From Cerasicoccus frondis (GTDB lineage Bacteria > Verrucomicrobiota > Verrucomicrobiia > Opitutales > Cerasicoccaceae), in the NCBI GenBank assembly GCA_031296915.1, contig JAVDPC010000001.1, positions 62,001-126,000 of the forward strand: DNA of 64,000 bases, in the 5' to 3' direction. The notes beneath the pieces are model-generated. The model was not told where the DNA came from, made no database searches, and saw nothing but the letters and a program-made list of their open reading frames with translations. Position numbers and translations under genes: made by a program. This document shows positions 55,168 through 63,374 of this stretch, one piece after another; the first letter of the stretch is position 1, and every line of letters starts with the position of its first letter.

Positions 55168-55971
55168 TCAATCCAATCGCGTTGAAGCCTGAACAACATC
55201 CTTCTGGAAGTAGTTCAAGTCCATGCCTTGATTGACAACAATCCCCTGCGCGTTGATGCCACTGCTCATTGGGCTGAGCAGGAACACGGCGGTATTCGCC
55301 ACTTCCTGCGTGGTGATTGCTTTGCCGCGCAAAGTGAGCTTTTCAGCGTAGAGATAATTCTCCAAGTATCCGGGTATGCCAGCACTGGCGCTCGTCTTGA
55401 GCGGCCCGGCGTTGACGGTGTTAAAGCGGACTTGTGAATCTGCGCTGAAGGACTTCGCCAAAAAGCGCGAAGTGCTTTCGAGCGCCGCCTTAATGGGCGA
55501 CATGTAGCCGTAATTCTCCGCCAAAACCTGGCTGGATATGCCGATGGACACCACTGAGGCATCCGGCTTGAGCAATGGCTTAAACGCGCGGGCAATCTCC
55601 ACCAACGAAAAACTGGAAATCGCGGTAGCCTGCAGGAAATCTTCACGATCCGTTTCGTGAAACGGGCGAATGCCCTTATTGTAATTCGCAAAGGCAATGG
55701 AATGGACGATGCCGTCGAACGGCGCCCCCCCCCCTTCCTTCAAGGCTTCAGCCAGCGCAGCAATTTCCTCCCCCCGCTCAACATCACAAAGGTGAACCGA
55801 GCGGTCGGCCATCAGCTTGGCGAGGGACTCCTTGCGCGACTCGGAACGAACCGAGTAAACGACTTCCGCCCCTTCCTCCTCCAGGGATTTGCCAATGGCC
55901 CAAGCCACGCTCTTACGATTGGCGACGCCGAACACGAGGTAGCGCCGGTTTTTGAGATCCAACAAAGACAT
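55168..55971 (-). CDS. fabI: Enoyl-ACP reductase FabI
   Basis: Final reduction step of type II fatty-acid elongation. 267 residues. Cofactor fold [20 protein letters not shown] (FabI-type G-x-A-N), [25 protein letters not shown] with the Y-x6-K catalytic pair, [14 protein letters not shown] and [14 protein letters not shown]. The ATG at 55971 starts [15 protein letters not shown], as in the family; the upstream frame overlaps the next gene. A 10-base C run (55725-55734, G on the coding strand) encodes the EGGGAPFDG stretch in frame. The kinase-like gene ends 2 bases upstream, so these share a transcript. Confidence 0.95.
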   Translation of the reverse strand: MSLLDLKNRRYLVFGVANRKSVAWAIGKSLEEEGAEVVYSVRSESRKESLAKLMADRSVHLCDVERGEEIAALAEALKEGGGAPFDGIVHSIAFANYNKGIRPFHETDREDFLQATAISSFSLVEIARAFKPLLKPDASVVSIGISSQVLAENYGYMSPIKAALESTSRFLAKSFSADSQVRFNTVNAGPLKTSASAGIPGYLENYLYAEKLTLRGKAITTQEVANTAVFLLSPMSSGINAQGIVVNQGMDLNYFQKDVVQASTRLD

Positions 55972-55973
55972 GA

Positions 55974-56399
55974 TTAATCGTCGAGGGGTAGAGCGACGTT
56001 TTTCTTTTTCATCGTCAGGCAATTGCAACCATTGACGTGTTCGTATTCCAGCTCATCCATCATTTGCTTGAGAAAGAAAATGCCCAAGCCGCCAATTTCG
56101 CGGTCTTCAATCGCCGCGTCCAAATCCGGGTCTTTGGCGTCTGTCAATGGGTTGAATTCCTTCCCGTTATCGGTCATCTTTGCGACGACTAAGTCGTCTT
56201 GCATCTCGATATCGAGATCGACACGGTGATCCGAACCGTCTTCAAATCCATAGGAAATGATGTTGGTCAGGATCTCGTCCAGGCACAGGTTAAAGGCGTG
56301 CACCACGGCCGGGTTGACCATGTGTTCGTCGCCGAAAGTTTCGAGGTCTGCAGCCAGCTTTTCCAGCTCAGACAAATCATTGTGATAAGTAAAATGCAT
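55974..56399 (-). CDS. RsbW-like ATP-binding anti-sigma/switch kinase
   Basis: 141 residues of GHKL/HATPase fold. N box [21 protein letters not shown]1 box [15 protein letters not shown], and the [20 protein letters not shown] block are as in RsbW/SpoIIAB switch kinases, which bind and phosphorylate a STAS antagonist. It lies 32 bases after the response-regulator phosphatase on the same strand, giving a partner-switching pair. The STAS antagonist is not nearby. Confidence 0.85.
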   Translation of the reverse strand: MHFTYHNDLSELEKLAADLETFGDEHMVNPAVVHAFNLCLDEILTNIISYGFEDGSDHRVDLDIEMQDDLVVAKMTDNGKEFNPLTDAKDPDLDAAIEDREIGGLGIFFLKQMMDELEYEHVNGCNCLTMKKKNVALPLDD

Positions 56400-56431
56400 C
56401 AGCAGGTGTCAGGGTTGTCGAGAGATGGCGT

Positions 56432-57598
56432 TTACTTGAAAATGACTTCGACGAGGGAGTAATCGTCTTCAAAGGCGTCCCGACCTTGCGCCGCGCGCAC
56501 CCAGTCGACCATGGCCTGAACCTTGGACTTGCCCCCAGCTGGCTTGTCGAGCTCGATGGCAAACTCGTCGTCAGTCATCATGCCAGATCCATCCTTGTAA
56601 TCCACTTCGTAGACGCCGTCACTGAAGACATACAGTTTGTCGCCGGGCTCGATTTTCACGGTTTCCGTCATGTAGGTCAGGCCCGGCATACCGCCGACAA
56701 TCATCCCTGGCGTCGACAGGCGCTGGTGCTCTGCTCCCTCGCGAACGAGGACCGACGCAGGGTGTCCGCCGGAGCTATAGACCATTTCGCGTGTGCTCTT
56801 ATTATAGACGCCGTACCACATGGTGAAGTACATGTCGTTGTGCTTCTCCATGTCAAAAGCCTCATTGAGGCCGCCCAACACGGCGCCGGGATCATGGAAA
56901 TCCACTCCCGGCAAAGACATAGCGCGCATGACATTAATCGCCGAAACGGAGTGTAAGGCCGCCCCTACCCCATGGCCACAAACGTCGAGGAGGTAAATGG
57001 CGAAGTGCTCGTCGTCGAGCCAGTGGTAACCAAAGGTGTCGCCCGCAAGATCCGTTGACGCAATGAACACCCAGTCTGTCTTGACGATGTCGTCTTCGTG
57101 CTTGGCGGGAAAAAGAGACTGTACGTAGCGGGCAGCTTCATCCAGCTCAGCCTGCAAGGCGGCCTGCGCTGCATTACGCTCCAAGAGGCGGATGTACCCC
57201 GTAGAGTGATAGCGAATGCGGGCAATAACTTCCAGCTTGTCGGGAAGCTTGACCATGTAATCGTTCGCTCCGAGTTCGAAGGCCTTCTTTTTCGTTTCGG
57301 CTTCCTCCTTGGAAGATAGAACGATGATTGGCACGTCGCGAAGCTCGGGTTTGCCACGGTAAAATTTAACCAACGTCAAACCATCTACGTCTGGCATCAC
57401 CAGGTCTTGCAGAATGACCGTAGGTTGAATGTGCAAGGCGGACTCGATGGCTTTCGTTGGCTCGGTCGTGGAGTGGAATTCGATGCCCGGCTCGTCCACC
57501 AGCATCCGGCGCACCGCCTCACAAACCATGCCCTGGTCATCGACCATCAGCACCTTAATTTTAAAATCCTGTTTCGCAGCTTCGAGGGCTTCACTCAT
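56432..57598 (-). CDS. Response regulator fused to PP2C/SpoIIE phosphatase (RsbU/HsbR-like)
   Basis: 388 residues. Receiver domain 14-135: KVLMVDDQGMVC (acid pair), phospho-accepting D in TVILQDLVMPDVDGLT, K in SSKEEAETKKKAFELG. A helical linker (140-165) leads to a PP2C/SpoIIE domain with TDLAGDTFGYHWLDDEHFAI, LLDVCGHGVGAALHS and GDKLYVFSDGVYEVDYKDG metal-site blocks. Phosphorylation of the receiver should switch on dephosphorylation of a STAS antagonist, which then sequesters the adjacent RsbW-like kinase. The cognate histidine kinase is not in the window. Confidence 0.92.
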   Translation of the reverse strand: MSEALEAAKQDFKIKVLMVDDQGMVCEAVRRMLVDEPGIEFHSTTEPTKAIESALHIQPTVILQDLVMPDVDGLTLVKFYRGKPELRDVPIIVLSSKEEAETKKKAFELGANDYMVKLPDKLEVIARIRYHSTGYIRLLERNAAQAALQAELDEAARYVQSLFPAKHEDDIVKTDWVFIASTDLAGDTFGYHWLDDEHFAIYLLDVCGHGVGAALHSVSAINVMRAMSLPGVDFHDPGAVLGGLNEAFDMEKHNDMYFTMWYGVYNKSTREMVYSSGGHPASVLVREGAEHQRLSTPGMIVGGMPGLTYMTETVKIEPGDKLYVFSDGVYEVDYKDGSGMMTDDEFAIELDKPAGGKSKVQAMVDWVRAAQGRDAFEDDYSLVEVIFK

Positions 57599-57920
57599 AG
57601 CAATATGCGCTCACCATAGCGCCCTTCGCATCCAGCACAAGCGTTCAGTCACAAATTGAGCAGATAAAGCGCTAAAAATTGGCTCATCCACTCGAAAAAT
57701 GTGCAGAATAGCACTGATTTTTAAAATAGTGCACTAATGGCATGTTGGGTGCTTAATACCACAACATATTGACTTAGGCATTTACGAATTTACTATATTT
57801 AGGGCCTAGCTACTAGTTTTTCACGTAAAATTGACCAAAAATCATTTGACGCAGAAGCACTTTCATACGATTGTATACCTGTCGGCTGAGCGCCGTTAAC
57901 TAACTAAACCAAACAAGACC
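57599..57920 (+). promoter_or_regulatory. 322-base AT-rich gap with a possible promoter
   Basis: Between divergent genes at 57598 (minus) and 57921 (plus). Plus-strand boxes TTGACT (57769-57774) and TATATT (57794-57799) are 19 bases apart, somewhat long. AT content is clearly higher than in neighbouring genes, as expected of a shared divergent promoter region. No gene seen here. Confidence 0.4.
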
Positions 57921-58295
57921 ATGCCAGCAACACTCGAGACACCAAAAGCCCGTCAGGCCCCCAAGCCCAAGACGTCACCCGAACTCGCTGAAATCGTTGA
58001 CCGCGTTGACGATCTAGGCGAATGGCCCATCACCAAGTGCGACGAAGCAAATGTGCCGCTGAACATCGTAATCAGCGAACCCGATGATTTCAATGCACGC
58101 TGGACGCTGCTTGCAGACAACTTCAAGCCACGCAACGCCACCATCGACATTGAAACCTATGAAGTAGAAGCCGACAACAAAGAGGACCTACTCGCGATCG
58201 TTAACCACATCATCCTCCCCCTCTACAAGGCCGCCGTATTCCAACTGGAGACCAAGGGGACGTGCTTCTTCTGGAGTAAAGACAACAAAGGCTGA
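57921..58295 (+). CDS. Hypothetical acidic protein
   Basis: 124 residues. A 20-residue basic leader (MPATLETPKARQAPKPKTSP) is followed by a compact acidic domain: ELAEIVDRVDDLGEWPITKC, VPLNIVISEPDDFNARWTLL, ATIDIETYEVEADNKED and LLAIVNHIILPLYKAAVFQL, ending CFFWSKDNKG. No signal or membrane segment and no recognised family. Protein-like codon use and a terminator downstream support a real gene. Divergent from the phosphatase gene. Confidence 0.7.
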   Translation: MPATLETPKARQAPKPKTSPELAEIVDRVDDLGEWPITKCDEANVPLNIVISEPDDFNARWTLLADNFKPRNATIDIETYEVEADNKEDLLAIVNHIILPLYKAAVFQLETKGTCFFWSKDNKG

Positions 58296-58327
58296 CCTCA
58301 ATAAGGTTCAGTTCAGTTAGCGGAAAC

Positions 58328-58357
58328 ACGGGCGGGCCGTCAACCCACCCGTTTTTT
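58328..58357. terminator. Terminator between convergent genes
   Basis: Nine-base arms ACGGGCGGG / CCCACCCGT with one mismatch, 7-base loop, then a run of six T on the plus strand. Serves the hypothetical gene and perhaps also the thioredoxin gene opposite. Confidence 0.75.
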
Positions 58358-58375
58358 GTGTACGCATTTCAGGAG

Positions 58376-58822
58376 CTATCGTCCAGAAGTATGACCGCGA
58401 AGCCACTGAATGAACTGCGCTTTGGGCAGCGCCCCCTGTTGCTTGGTGACGAAGTTGCCTCCCGAGAAAAGCATTAATGTCGGAATCGAGCGAATCTGAA
58501 ACAGGCTGGCAGTCTGCGGACATGCCTCGGTGTCCACCTTCAAGAATACAGCCTCCGTCGCCATTTCTGCTGCAACCGCCGCATAGTCCGGCGCAAACAT
58601 TTGGCACGGGCCACACCAATCGGCCCAGAAATCCACGACTACCGGCAGGCCAGACTTGCCCAGATAGCGACCGAATGTTGCGTCAGTCGCGTTAATTGGC
58701 TTTCCCGGTAAAAGCGGCGCCTGGCATTTGCCACATTTGGGACCGGCGGCCAATTTCTCCTGAGGCGCGCGATTGATCGCGTTGCAACTTGGGCAGACGA
58801 TTTGAACAGGCTCGGTAGACAT
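58376..58822 (-). CDS. Thioredoxin 2-like protein with N-terminal zinc ribbon
   Basis: 148 residues from the ATG at 58822 (MSTEPVQIVCPSCNAINR). Two CxxC pairs, CPSC and CGKC, form the N-terminal zinc site found in Trx2/TrxC, followed by the thioredoxin fold VVVDFWADWCGPCQMFAPDY (redox WCGPC) and the cis-proline loop RSIPTLMLF. Disulfide reductase of the cytoplasm, often oxidative-stress linked. The longer upstream frame to 58864 is not conserved. Confidence 0.93.
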   Translation of the reverse strand: MSTEPVQIVCPSCNAINRAPQEKLAAGPKCGKCQAPLLPGKPINATDATFGRYLGKSGLPVVVDFWADWCGPCQMFAPDYAAVAAEMATEAVFLKVDTEACPQTASLFQIRSIPTLMLFSGGNFVTKQQGALPKAQFIQWLRGHTSGR

Positions 58823-58867
58823 AACCGCATCTTTGAACGAAGCGCGCCTGCAAGAAAAGCTCAAAGC

Positions 58868-59368
58868 TCACTTCAGCCCATCAAGCGCATCCCAGGGGCT
58901 CGTTTCCTTCCACTGCTGCTTCACCTGCTTCTGCCGCTGGCGGATAGTCTGTTGGCTGCGCGACTCACAGCGTCGCACCCAGTCCAGCAGCTCCTCCGGA
59001 CGAATCGCAAAGCCTCCACTGGCGCGAATGGATTCTGCGATCAAGTTGTCCCGGCTGACCACCGTGCATGTTTTCGGGTTCTTGGCGTTTTTCACGATCT
59101 GCTCAATCAGACCGTCGGCCGAGAGATCACTGGGCGAATACAGCACGGCAAAAGTGGAGATTTCACCGGGGAATTGCACATCAACCATCGCCCCACGCCC
59201 ATCGAAAACAATCGTCACGCGGTAGTTGTCCACGTCGTGGATCACACGCACCGATTCCACCAAGTGGTCACAGGTGCCCGCTGGGTCACGCTTAAAGCGG
59301 TCGGCAAACTCAGGCCACTGATGAATCACATTGTAGCCGTCGATCAGCAAATGATTTTGCCCTGCCAT
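58868..59368 (-). CDS. NYN-domain (YacP/Rae1-like) putative ribonuclease
   Basis: 166 residues. PIN-like NYN fold: LLIDGYNVIHQWPEF (first acid), VTIVFDGRGA (second acid), SADGLIEQIVKNAKNP (third) and CTVVSRDNLIAESIRASGG. This is the YacP/Rae1 pattern; the Bacillus homologue is an endoribonuclease that cuts mRNA on the ribosome. The C-terminal RQRQKQVKQQWKE tail is helical. Located 45 bases upstream of the thioredoxin gene, likely co-transcribed. Confidence 0.85.
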   Translation of the reverse strand: MAGQNHLLIDGYNVIHQWPEFADRFKRDPAGTCDHLVESVRVIHDVDNYRVTIVFDGRGAMVDVQFPGEISTFAVLYSPSDLSADGLIEQIVKNAKNPKTCTVVSRDNLIAESIRASGGFAIRPEELLDWVRRCESRSQQTIRQRQKQVKQQWKETSPWDALDGLK

Positions 59369-59453
59369 TAATTATTCATTGCCGTGCAAACCTGATTTTG
59401 CAACGCTCCAAAACTACCTAATACGCATAGAGCATTGGGACCCTAACCACTAG

Positions 59454-59615
59454 ATGAAAATCAGCGTTTGCATACCGACTTATGAGCGTCCTGAAATGCT
59501 TCTGGAAGCCCTGAATTCTGTGTTCAGCCAGGATAAGCAGGCATTTGAAATCCTAATTGGCGACGACGATTCATTATCCCCAAAGGTGCCTGTTGCTTAC
59601 TGTTGGAGCCCTTGA
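59454..59615 (+). pseudogene. Truncated glycosyltransferase family 2 gene (5' fragment)
   Basis: Open frame of 53 residues that starts MKISVCIPTYERPEMLLEAL, followed by NSVFSQDKQAFEILIGDDDS and then a non-conserved tail ending at TGA. The start and the IGDDDS block are the nucleotide-binding N terminus of a GT2 enzyme; everything after residue 42 is missing. The sequence between 59616 and pyrR has no matching C-terminal part. A relic of a deleted gene. Confidence 0.65.
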
Positions 59616-59729
59616 AACGTATCAAATCGATTGCGCATGTTACTTGGACGAAATTGATCGCTATATTCTCGTCAGTTAGTGCGAAAAACCATTGCGCGTC
59701 GCTTAGGGGCATTGCAAACTTCGCCGCCA

Positions 59730-60269
59730 ATGGAAACCCAAGTTTGCATCGGCCCGGAAAAGATCGACGCCGCCATCGAGCGCGTTGTCGATGACATTGT
59801 GGCCTTCACGCCCTCTCCGAGCGACCTGATCGTAGCCGGCATCGCCAATGGCGGCGTCCCCTTCGGCGAAATAATCGCACGACGTCTGAGCGAGCGCTAT
59901 GGGGCGCAAATTCCATTTGGGCAGCTAAACATTACCTTTCAGCGAGACGATTTGGCGACTAATCCCATTCCCACGGAAAAATACCGCACCAACATGCCCT
60001 TCGAACTCAAGGGCAAAACGGTGCTCCTGGCGGACGATGTCATATTCTCTGGCCGCTCCGTGCGGGCGGCGCTGGCGGAATTATTCGATGTAGGGCGCCC
60101 CGACTGCGTGCGCCTGGTCGCTCTGTTTGATCGCGGTGGCCGCAAGTTGCCGATTCAAACTGACAGCACTGGCTTTTGCGAAACCGTCGACGGCTCACAA
60201 AGCGTCTCCGTCGAACTCGACCCAATGGATCATTCACGCAATCGCATTACTATTTCCCCCAAACAATGA
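59730..60269 (+). CDS. pyrR: Bifunctional pyr operon regulator / uracil phosphoribosyltransferase PyrR
   Basis: 179 residues. PRPP-binding motif KTVLLADDVIFSGRSVRAAL, VAGIANGGVPFGEIIARRL, the flexible loop DLATNPIPTEKYR and C-terminal VELDPMDHSRNRITIS. Homologues bind pyr mRNA leader loops when UMP is high and attenuate transcription; some act only as enzymes. The ATG at 59730 (METQVCIGPEKI) is used; the GTG at 59679 adds non-conserved residues. First gene of a coupled operon with pyrB and pyrC. Confidence 0.92.
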   Translation: METQVCIGPEKIDAAIERVVDDIVAFTPSPSDLIVAGIANGGVPFGEIIARRLSERYGAQIPFGQLNITFQRDDLATNPIPTEKYRTNMPFELKGKTVLLADDVIFSGRSVRAALAELFDVGRPDCVRLVALFDRGGRKLPIQTDSTGFCETVDGSQSVSVELDPMDHSRNRITISPKQ

Positions 60270-61219
60270 GCACTGAAGCAGAGTGGAAACGCAAGGACCT
60301 CGTGGGAATTGAAGAGCTCAGCCGCGAGGAACTCGAAATTATTTACACCAAGGCCGAAGAATTTAAGGCGACGCTCAACCGCTCCCAAAAGAAGCTGCCT
60401 ACGCTGCGCGGTTACACAGTCGTCAATCTCTTCATGGAGCCGAGCACCCGCACGCGCTTGGCTTTCGAAGTCGCCGCAACCCGCCTGAGCGCCGATGTGC
60501 TCACCGTTTCAGGCAACGCCAGCAGCCTCGTAAAAGGTGAAAGCCTGCGTGACACCGCCAAGAATATCGAAGCGCTCAGCGCCGATATCATCATTATGCG
60601 GCACTCCGCCGCTGGTTCGGCGCGCTACCTATCACGCCAGATCGACATCCCGGTCATCAATGCGGGCGACGGCGCTCACGAGCACCCGACACAGGCTCTT
60701 CTGGATACCTTTACCTTACGCGAAAAACTGGGCAAAGACCTGACGGGCAAAAAAGTCACGATTTTGGGCGACATCCTCTTCAGCCGCGTGGCGAGGTCCA
60801 ACATCTGGGCGCTGCGCAAGCTGGGGGTTGAAGTCACGCTGGCGGGCCCTTCCACTCTAGTGCCTCACGATTTCGAACACTTCGGAGTCAAGGTGATCCA
60901 CGATCTGAAGGAAGCCCTGCACGACGCCGATGCGGTCATGCTTCTGCGCATTCAGCACGAGCGCCAGTCTTCCACCCACTTCCCATCTCTGGGCGAGTAC
61001 ACGAGTATGTTTGGCCTGAATGAAAAGCGAGAAAAATGGCTTAAAGATGACGCCATCATCATGCACCCAGGGCCGATCAATCGCGGTGTCGAGCTAGACT
61101 CCAAGCTCGCCGATTCAGGCCGGTCCGTCATCCTCGAACAAGTCACCAACGGCATCGTTGTCCGCATGGCCGTGCTTTACCTTTGCGCCTCCTACGCAGC
61201 GAAAAAACGTTCCGCATGA
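60266..61219 (+). CDS. pyrB: Aspartate carbamoyltransferase catalytic chain
   Basis: 317 residues. Carbamoyl-phosphate site MEPSTRTRLAFEVAATRL, SSLVKGESLRDTAKNIEALS, MRHSAAGSARYLS, aspartate-binding AHEHPTQALLDTFTL, and MLLRIQHERQ with MHPGPINRGVEL. Forms carbamoyl aspartate. The ATG at 60266 overlaps the pyrR stop (ATGA), so synthesis is coupled. No pyrI regulatory subunit in the window. Substrate carbamoyl phosphate comes from CarA/CarB; carA is at 37.6 kb. Confidence 0.97.
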   Translation: MSTEAEWKRKDLVGIEELSREELEIIYTKAEEFKATLNRSQKKLPTLRGYTVVNLFMEPSTRTRLAFEVAATRLSADVLTVSGNASSLVKGESLRDTAKNIEALSADIIIMRHSAAGSARYLSRQIDIPVINAGDGAHEHPTQALLDTFTLREKLGKDLTGKKVTILGDILFSRVARSNIWALRKLGVEVTLAGPSTLVPHDFEHFGVKVIHDLKEALHDADAVMLLRIQHERQSSTHFPSLGEYTSMFGLNEKREKWLKDDAIIMHPGPINRGVELDSKLADSGRSVILEQVTNGIVVRMAVLYLCASYAAKKRSA

Positions 61220-62499
61220 GCATACTTTGGATCAAAAACGGTCGCGTCATCGACCCCGCCAACAACCGCGACGCCCAAGGCGACGTCTACGCCGTGGACG
61301 GCAAAATCGTCGACTCGCTGAGCCAGCAACAGAAGGACGACGCCACAGTCTACGACGCCAAAGACTGCGTGGTTTGCCCCGGTTTCGTTGATCTGCATTG
61401 CCACCTACGTGAGCCTGGAGACCGGCACAAGGAAACGATTGCCTCCGGCAGCCGCGCGGCGGCCAAGGGTGGCTTCACCACCGTCGTCGCCATGTCGAAC
61501 ACCAAGCCGCCAACGGACACCGTTGGCGCCATTCGTCAGGTAGTGGACCTGATTCACCGGGACGCAGTCATCAACGTGCTGCCCACAGGCTGCCTGACTC
61601 AGAATCGCGAAGGTAAGGCGCTTGCGCCAATCGGTTCGTTAAAAAGCGCTGGCGCTGTGGCGATTACCGACGGTGGCCATTGCGTTCAGAACAACGAAAT
61701 CATGCGGCGCGGCGTGGAGTATGCCGCGATGTTTGGCTTGGTTGTGATGGATCACTGCGAAGACATTACCCAGACCGATGGTTGCGTCATGAACGAAGGC
61801 GTCTGGTCGCTCCGACTCGGTTTGCGCGGCATGCCACGGGCAGCCGAAGACATCATGGTCTCGCGCAACGTCGTTTTGGCCGCGCATTATGGCGCGCATA
61901 TCCATTTGCAGCACATTTCATCAGGCTATTCGGTGGACATTATTCGCCGCGCCAAACAACGCGGATTGAAGATAACCTGCGAGGCGACGCCACATCACTT
62001 ATCGCTTACCGAAGCAGCGCTCAAAGATTACAGCACCCACTTTAAGGTAGTCCCGCCACTGCGGACCGAAATGGATCGCCAGGCGCTCATCGAGGGGCTG
62101 CAGGACGGCACGATCGACTGCATTTCCACGGCGCATGCGCCTCACACCGAGATCGAAAAGGATAAAGAATTCGACTACGCGCCCTTTGGCATGAATGGCC
62201 TCGAAACTGCGCTCTCCGTTTGCCTGGATACGCTGGTGCGCTCTCAACTCCTCGACCTGCCAAAGTTGATTGCCCTGATGACCTGCAAGCCTGCCAACAT
62301 TCTCGGGCTCGACCGTGGCACTTTGAGCGTCGGCGCTCCTGCGGACATCACCATTTTCAACCCGGAGGAGACCTGGGAAGTTTCGCGGCAGAACTTGGCC
62401 AGTCTGTCGCATAATTCTCCTTGGCTGGGCCTGACCCTACGCGGCGCAGTCCAAGCGACCTACTCGGAAGGACGCCTGGCATATTCACTTGCCGACTAA
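61216..62499 (+). CDS. pyrC: Dihydroorotase
   Basis: 427 residues of the class I (multifunctional-complex type) dihydroorotase. Metal site FVDLHCHLREPGDRHKETI (HxH), KGGFTTVVAMSNTKPPTD, MDHCEDI, LHLQHIS-like IHLQHISSGYSVDIIR, CEATPHHLSLTE and DCISTAHAPHTEIEK, ending GAVQATYSEGRLAY. Closes the dihydroorotate ring. Its ATG overlaps the pyrB stop (ATGA at 61216-61219). The CPBP protease gene starts 3 bases after its stop. Confidence 0.96.
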   Translation: MSILWIKNGRVIDPANNRDAQGDVYAVDGKIVDSLSQQQKDDATVYDAKDCVVCPGFVDLHCHLREPGDRHKETIASGSRAAAKGGFTTVVAMSNTKPPTDTVGAIRQVVDLIHRDAVINVLPTGCLTQNREGKALAPIGSLKSAGAVAITDGGHCVQNNEIMRRGVEYAAMFGLVVMDHCEDITQTDGCVMNEGVWSLRLGLRGMPRAAEDIMVSRNVVLAAHYGAHIHLQHISSGYSVDIIRRAKQRGLKITCEATPHHLSLTEAALKDYSTHFKVVPPLRTEMDRQALIEGLQDGTIDCISTAHAPHTEIEKDKEFDYAPFGMNGLETALSVCLDTLVRSQLLDLPKLIALMTCKPANILGLDRGTLSVGAPADITIFNPEETWEVSRQNLASLSHNSPWLGLTLRGAVQATYSEGRLAYSLAD

Positions 62500-62502
62500 G
62501 CA

Positions 62503-63366
62503 GTGGAATCGCTCATCACCCCATACCTTATTTTCCTTTTTTTAGCTGGCATTGCCTGTCTGATCAAAGAGGTGCGGGACCTGGGAACTTACCGGCAGCC
62601 TCCCCTGCTCGCTTGGAATATCACGTTCATCAAGTTCCTAGAGCTGCTTGCTCTGGCGATTGCCTTGTATTTCATGAGCAGCCTGATCGCCGCCGAAGCG
62701 ACCAAAGACTGGGCAAATAACCCAGCACTCGACCCTTGGCGTGTTACAGCCATCGGCTACGCCGCACATGGCTCGATTCTCCTGCTGATGGCGCTCTTGT
62801 TTTACCGGCCGCTTCGCGAGTGGAATGAGATCAAGCTAGTCGAAACGCCGCTCACATTAATCGTCAACCAATTGCCTTTTCACCAAGCGCTGCTGCGTGC
62901 CGTGATCATGTTTCTGGCCGCGTTCCCAATCATTGGGCTAGCGAGCACCGGTTGGGAGCAAGTGCTGATCTTGCTCAATGAACATGGCTTCAATTTTTCG
63001 CTGGAGCGACAGGCGCAAGTTGATTTGTTTACGAGTAGCGAAACTTCATTCGCGACACTGAGCCTCATCGCGCTGGCAGTAATCGTGGCGCCCATCAGTG
63101 AAGAGTTACTTTTTCGTGGGTTCATCTATCGCTACCTCAAGGGGCGGATGCCCATGGTGGTCGCCATGGTGGTCAGCGCGGGCATCTTTTCGCTGATCCA
63201 CTTCAATTGGCTCGCCGCGGCGCCATTATTCCTGCTTGGCATGATCTTGTGTTGGGCATATGAAAAAAACGCAAACATACTGGTGCCCATTTGCCTGCAC
63301 GCAGTCTTTAATGCGAATACGATTATGATCATCTTTCTCGCCCCAGATCTGGACGCCATTTCCTAA
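62503..63366 (+). CDS. CPBP-family intramembrane glutamic protease
   Basis: 287 residues with about eight membrane helices. Conserved motifs: PISEELLFRGFIYRYL (EExxxR), FSLIHFN (Fxx-xH) and HAVFNANTIMI (HxxxN), which make up the Abi/CAAX-protease active site. Start is the GTG at 62503, three bases after the pyrC stop. Known members process CAAX-like proteins or act in bacteriocin immunity; the target here is unknown. Presence behind pyrC reflects shared transcription more than shared function. Confidence 0.88.
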   Translation: MESLITPYLIFLFLAGIACLIKEVRDLGTYRQPPLLAWNITFIKFLELLALAIALYFMSSLIAAEATKDWANNPALDPWRVTAIGYAAHGSILLLMALLFYRPLREWNEIKLVETPLTLIVNQLPFHQALLRAVIMFLAAFPIIGLASTGWEQVLILLNEHGFNFSLERQAQVDLFTSSETSFATLSLIALAVIVAPISEELLFRGFIYRYLKGRMPMVVAMVVSAGIFSLIHFNWLAAAPLFLLGMILCWAYEKNANILVPICLHAVFNANTIMIIFLAPDLDAIS

Positions 63367-63374
63367 CTACGCAC

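Noticed and set aside
62503..63366. Bacteriocin immunity or abortive infection role for the CPBP protease
   Set aside because: No bacteriocin or defence genes nearby; its position after pyrC gives no support.
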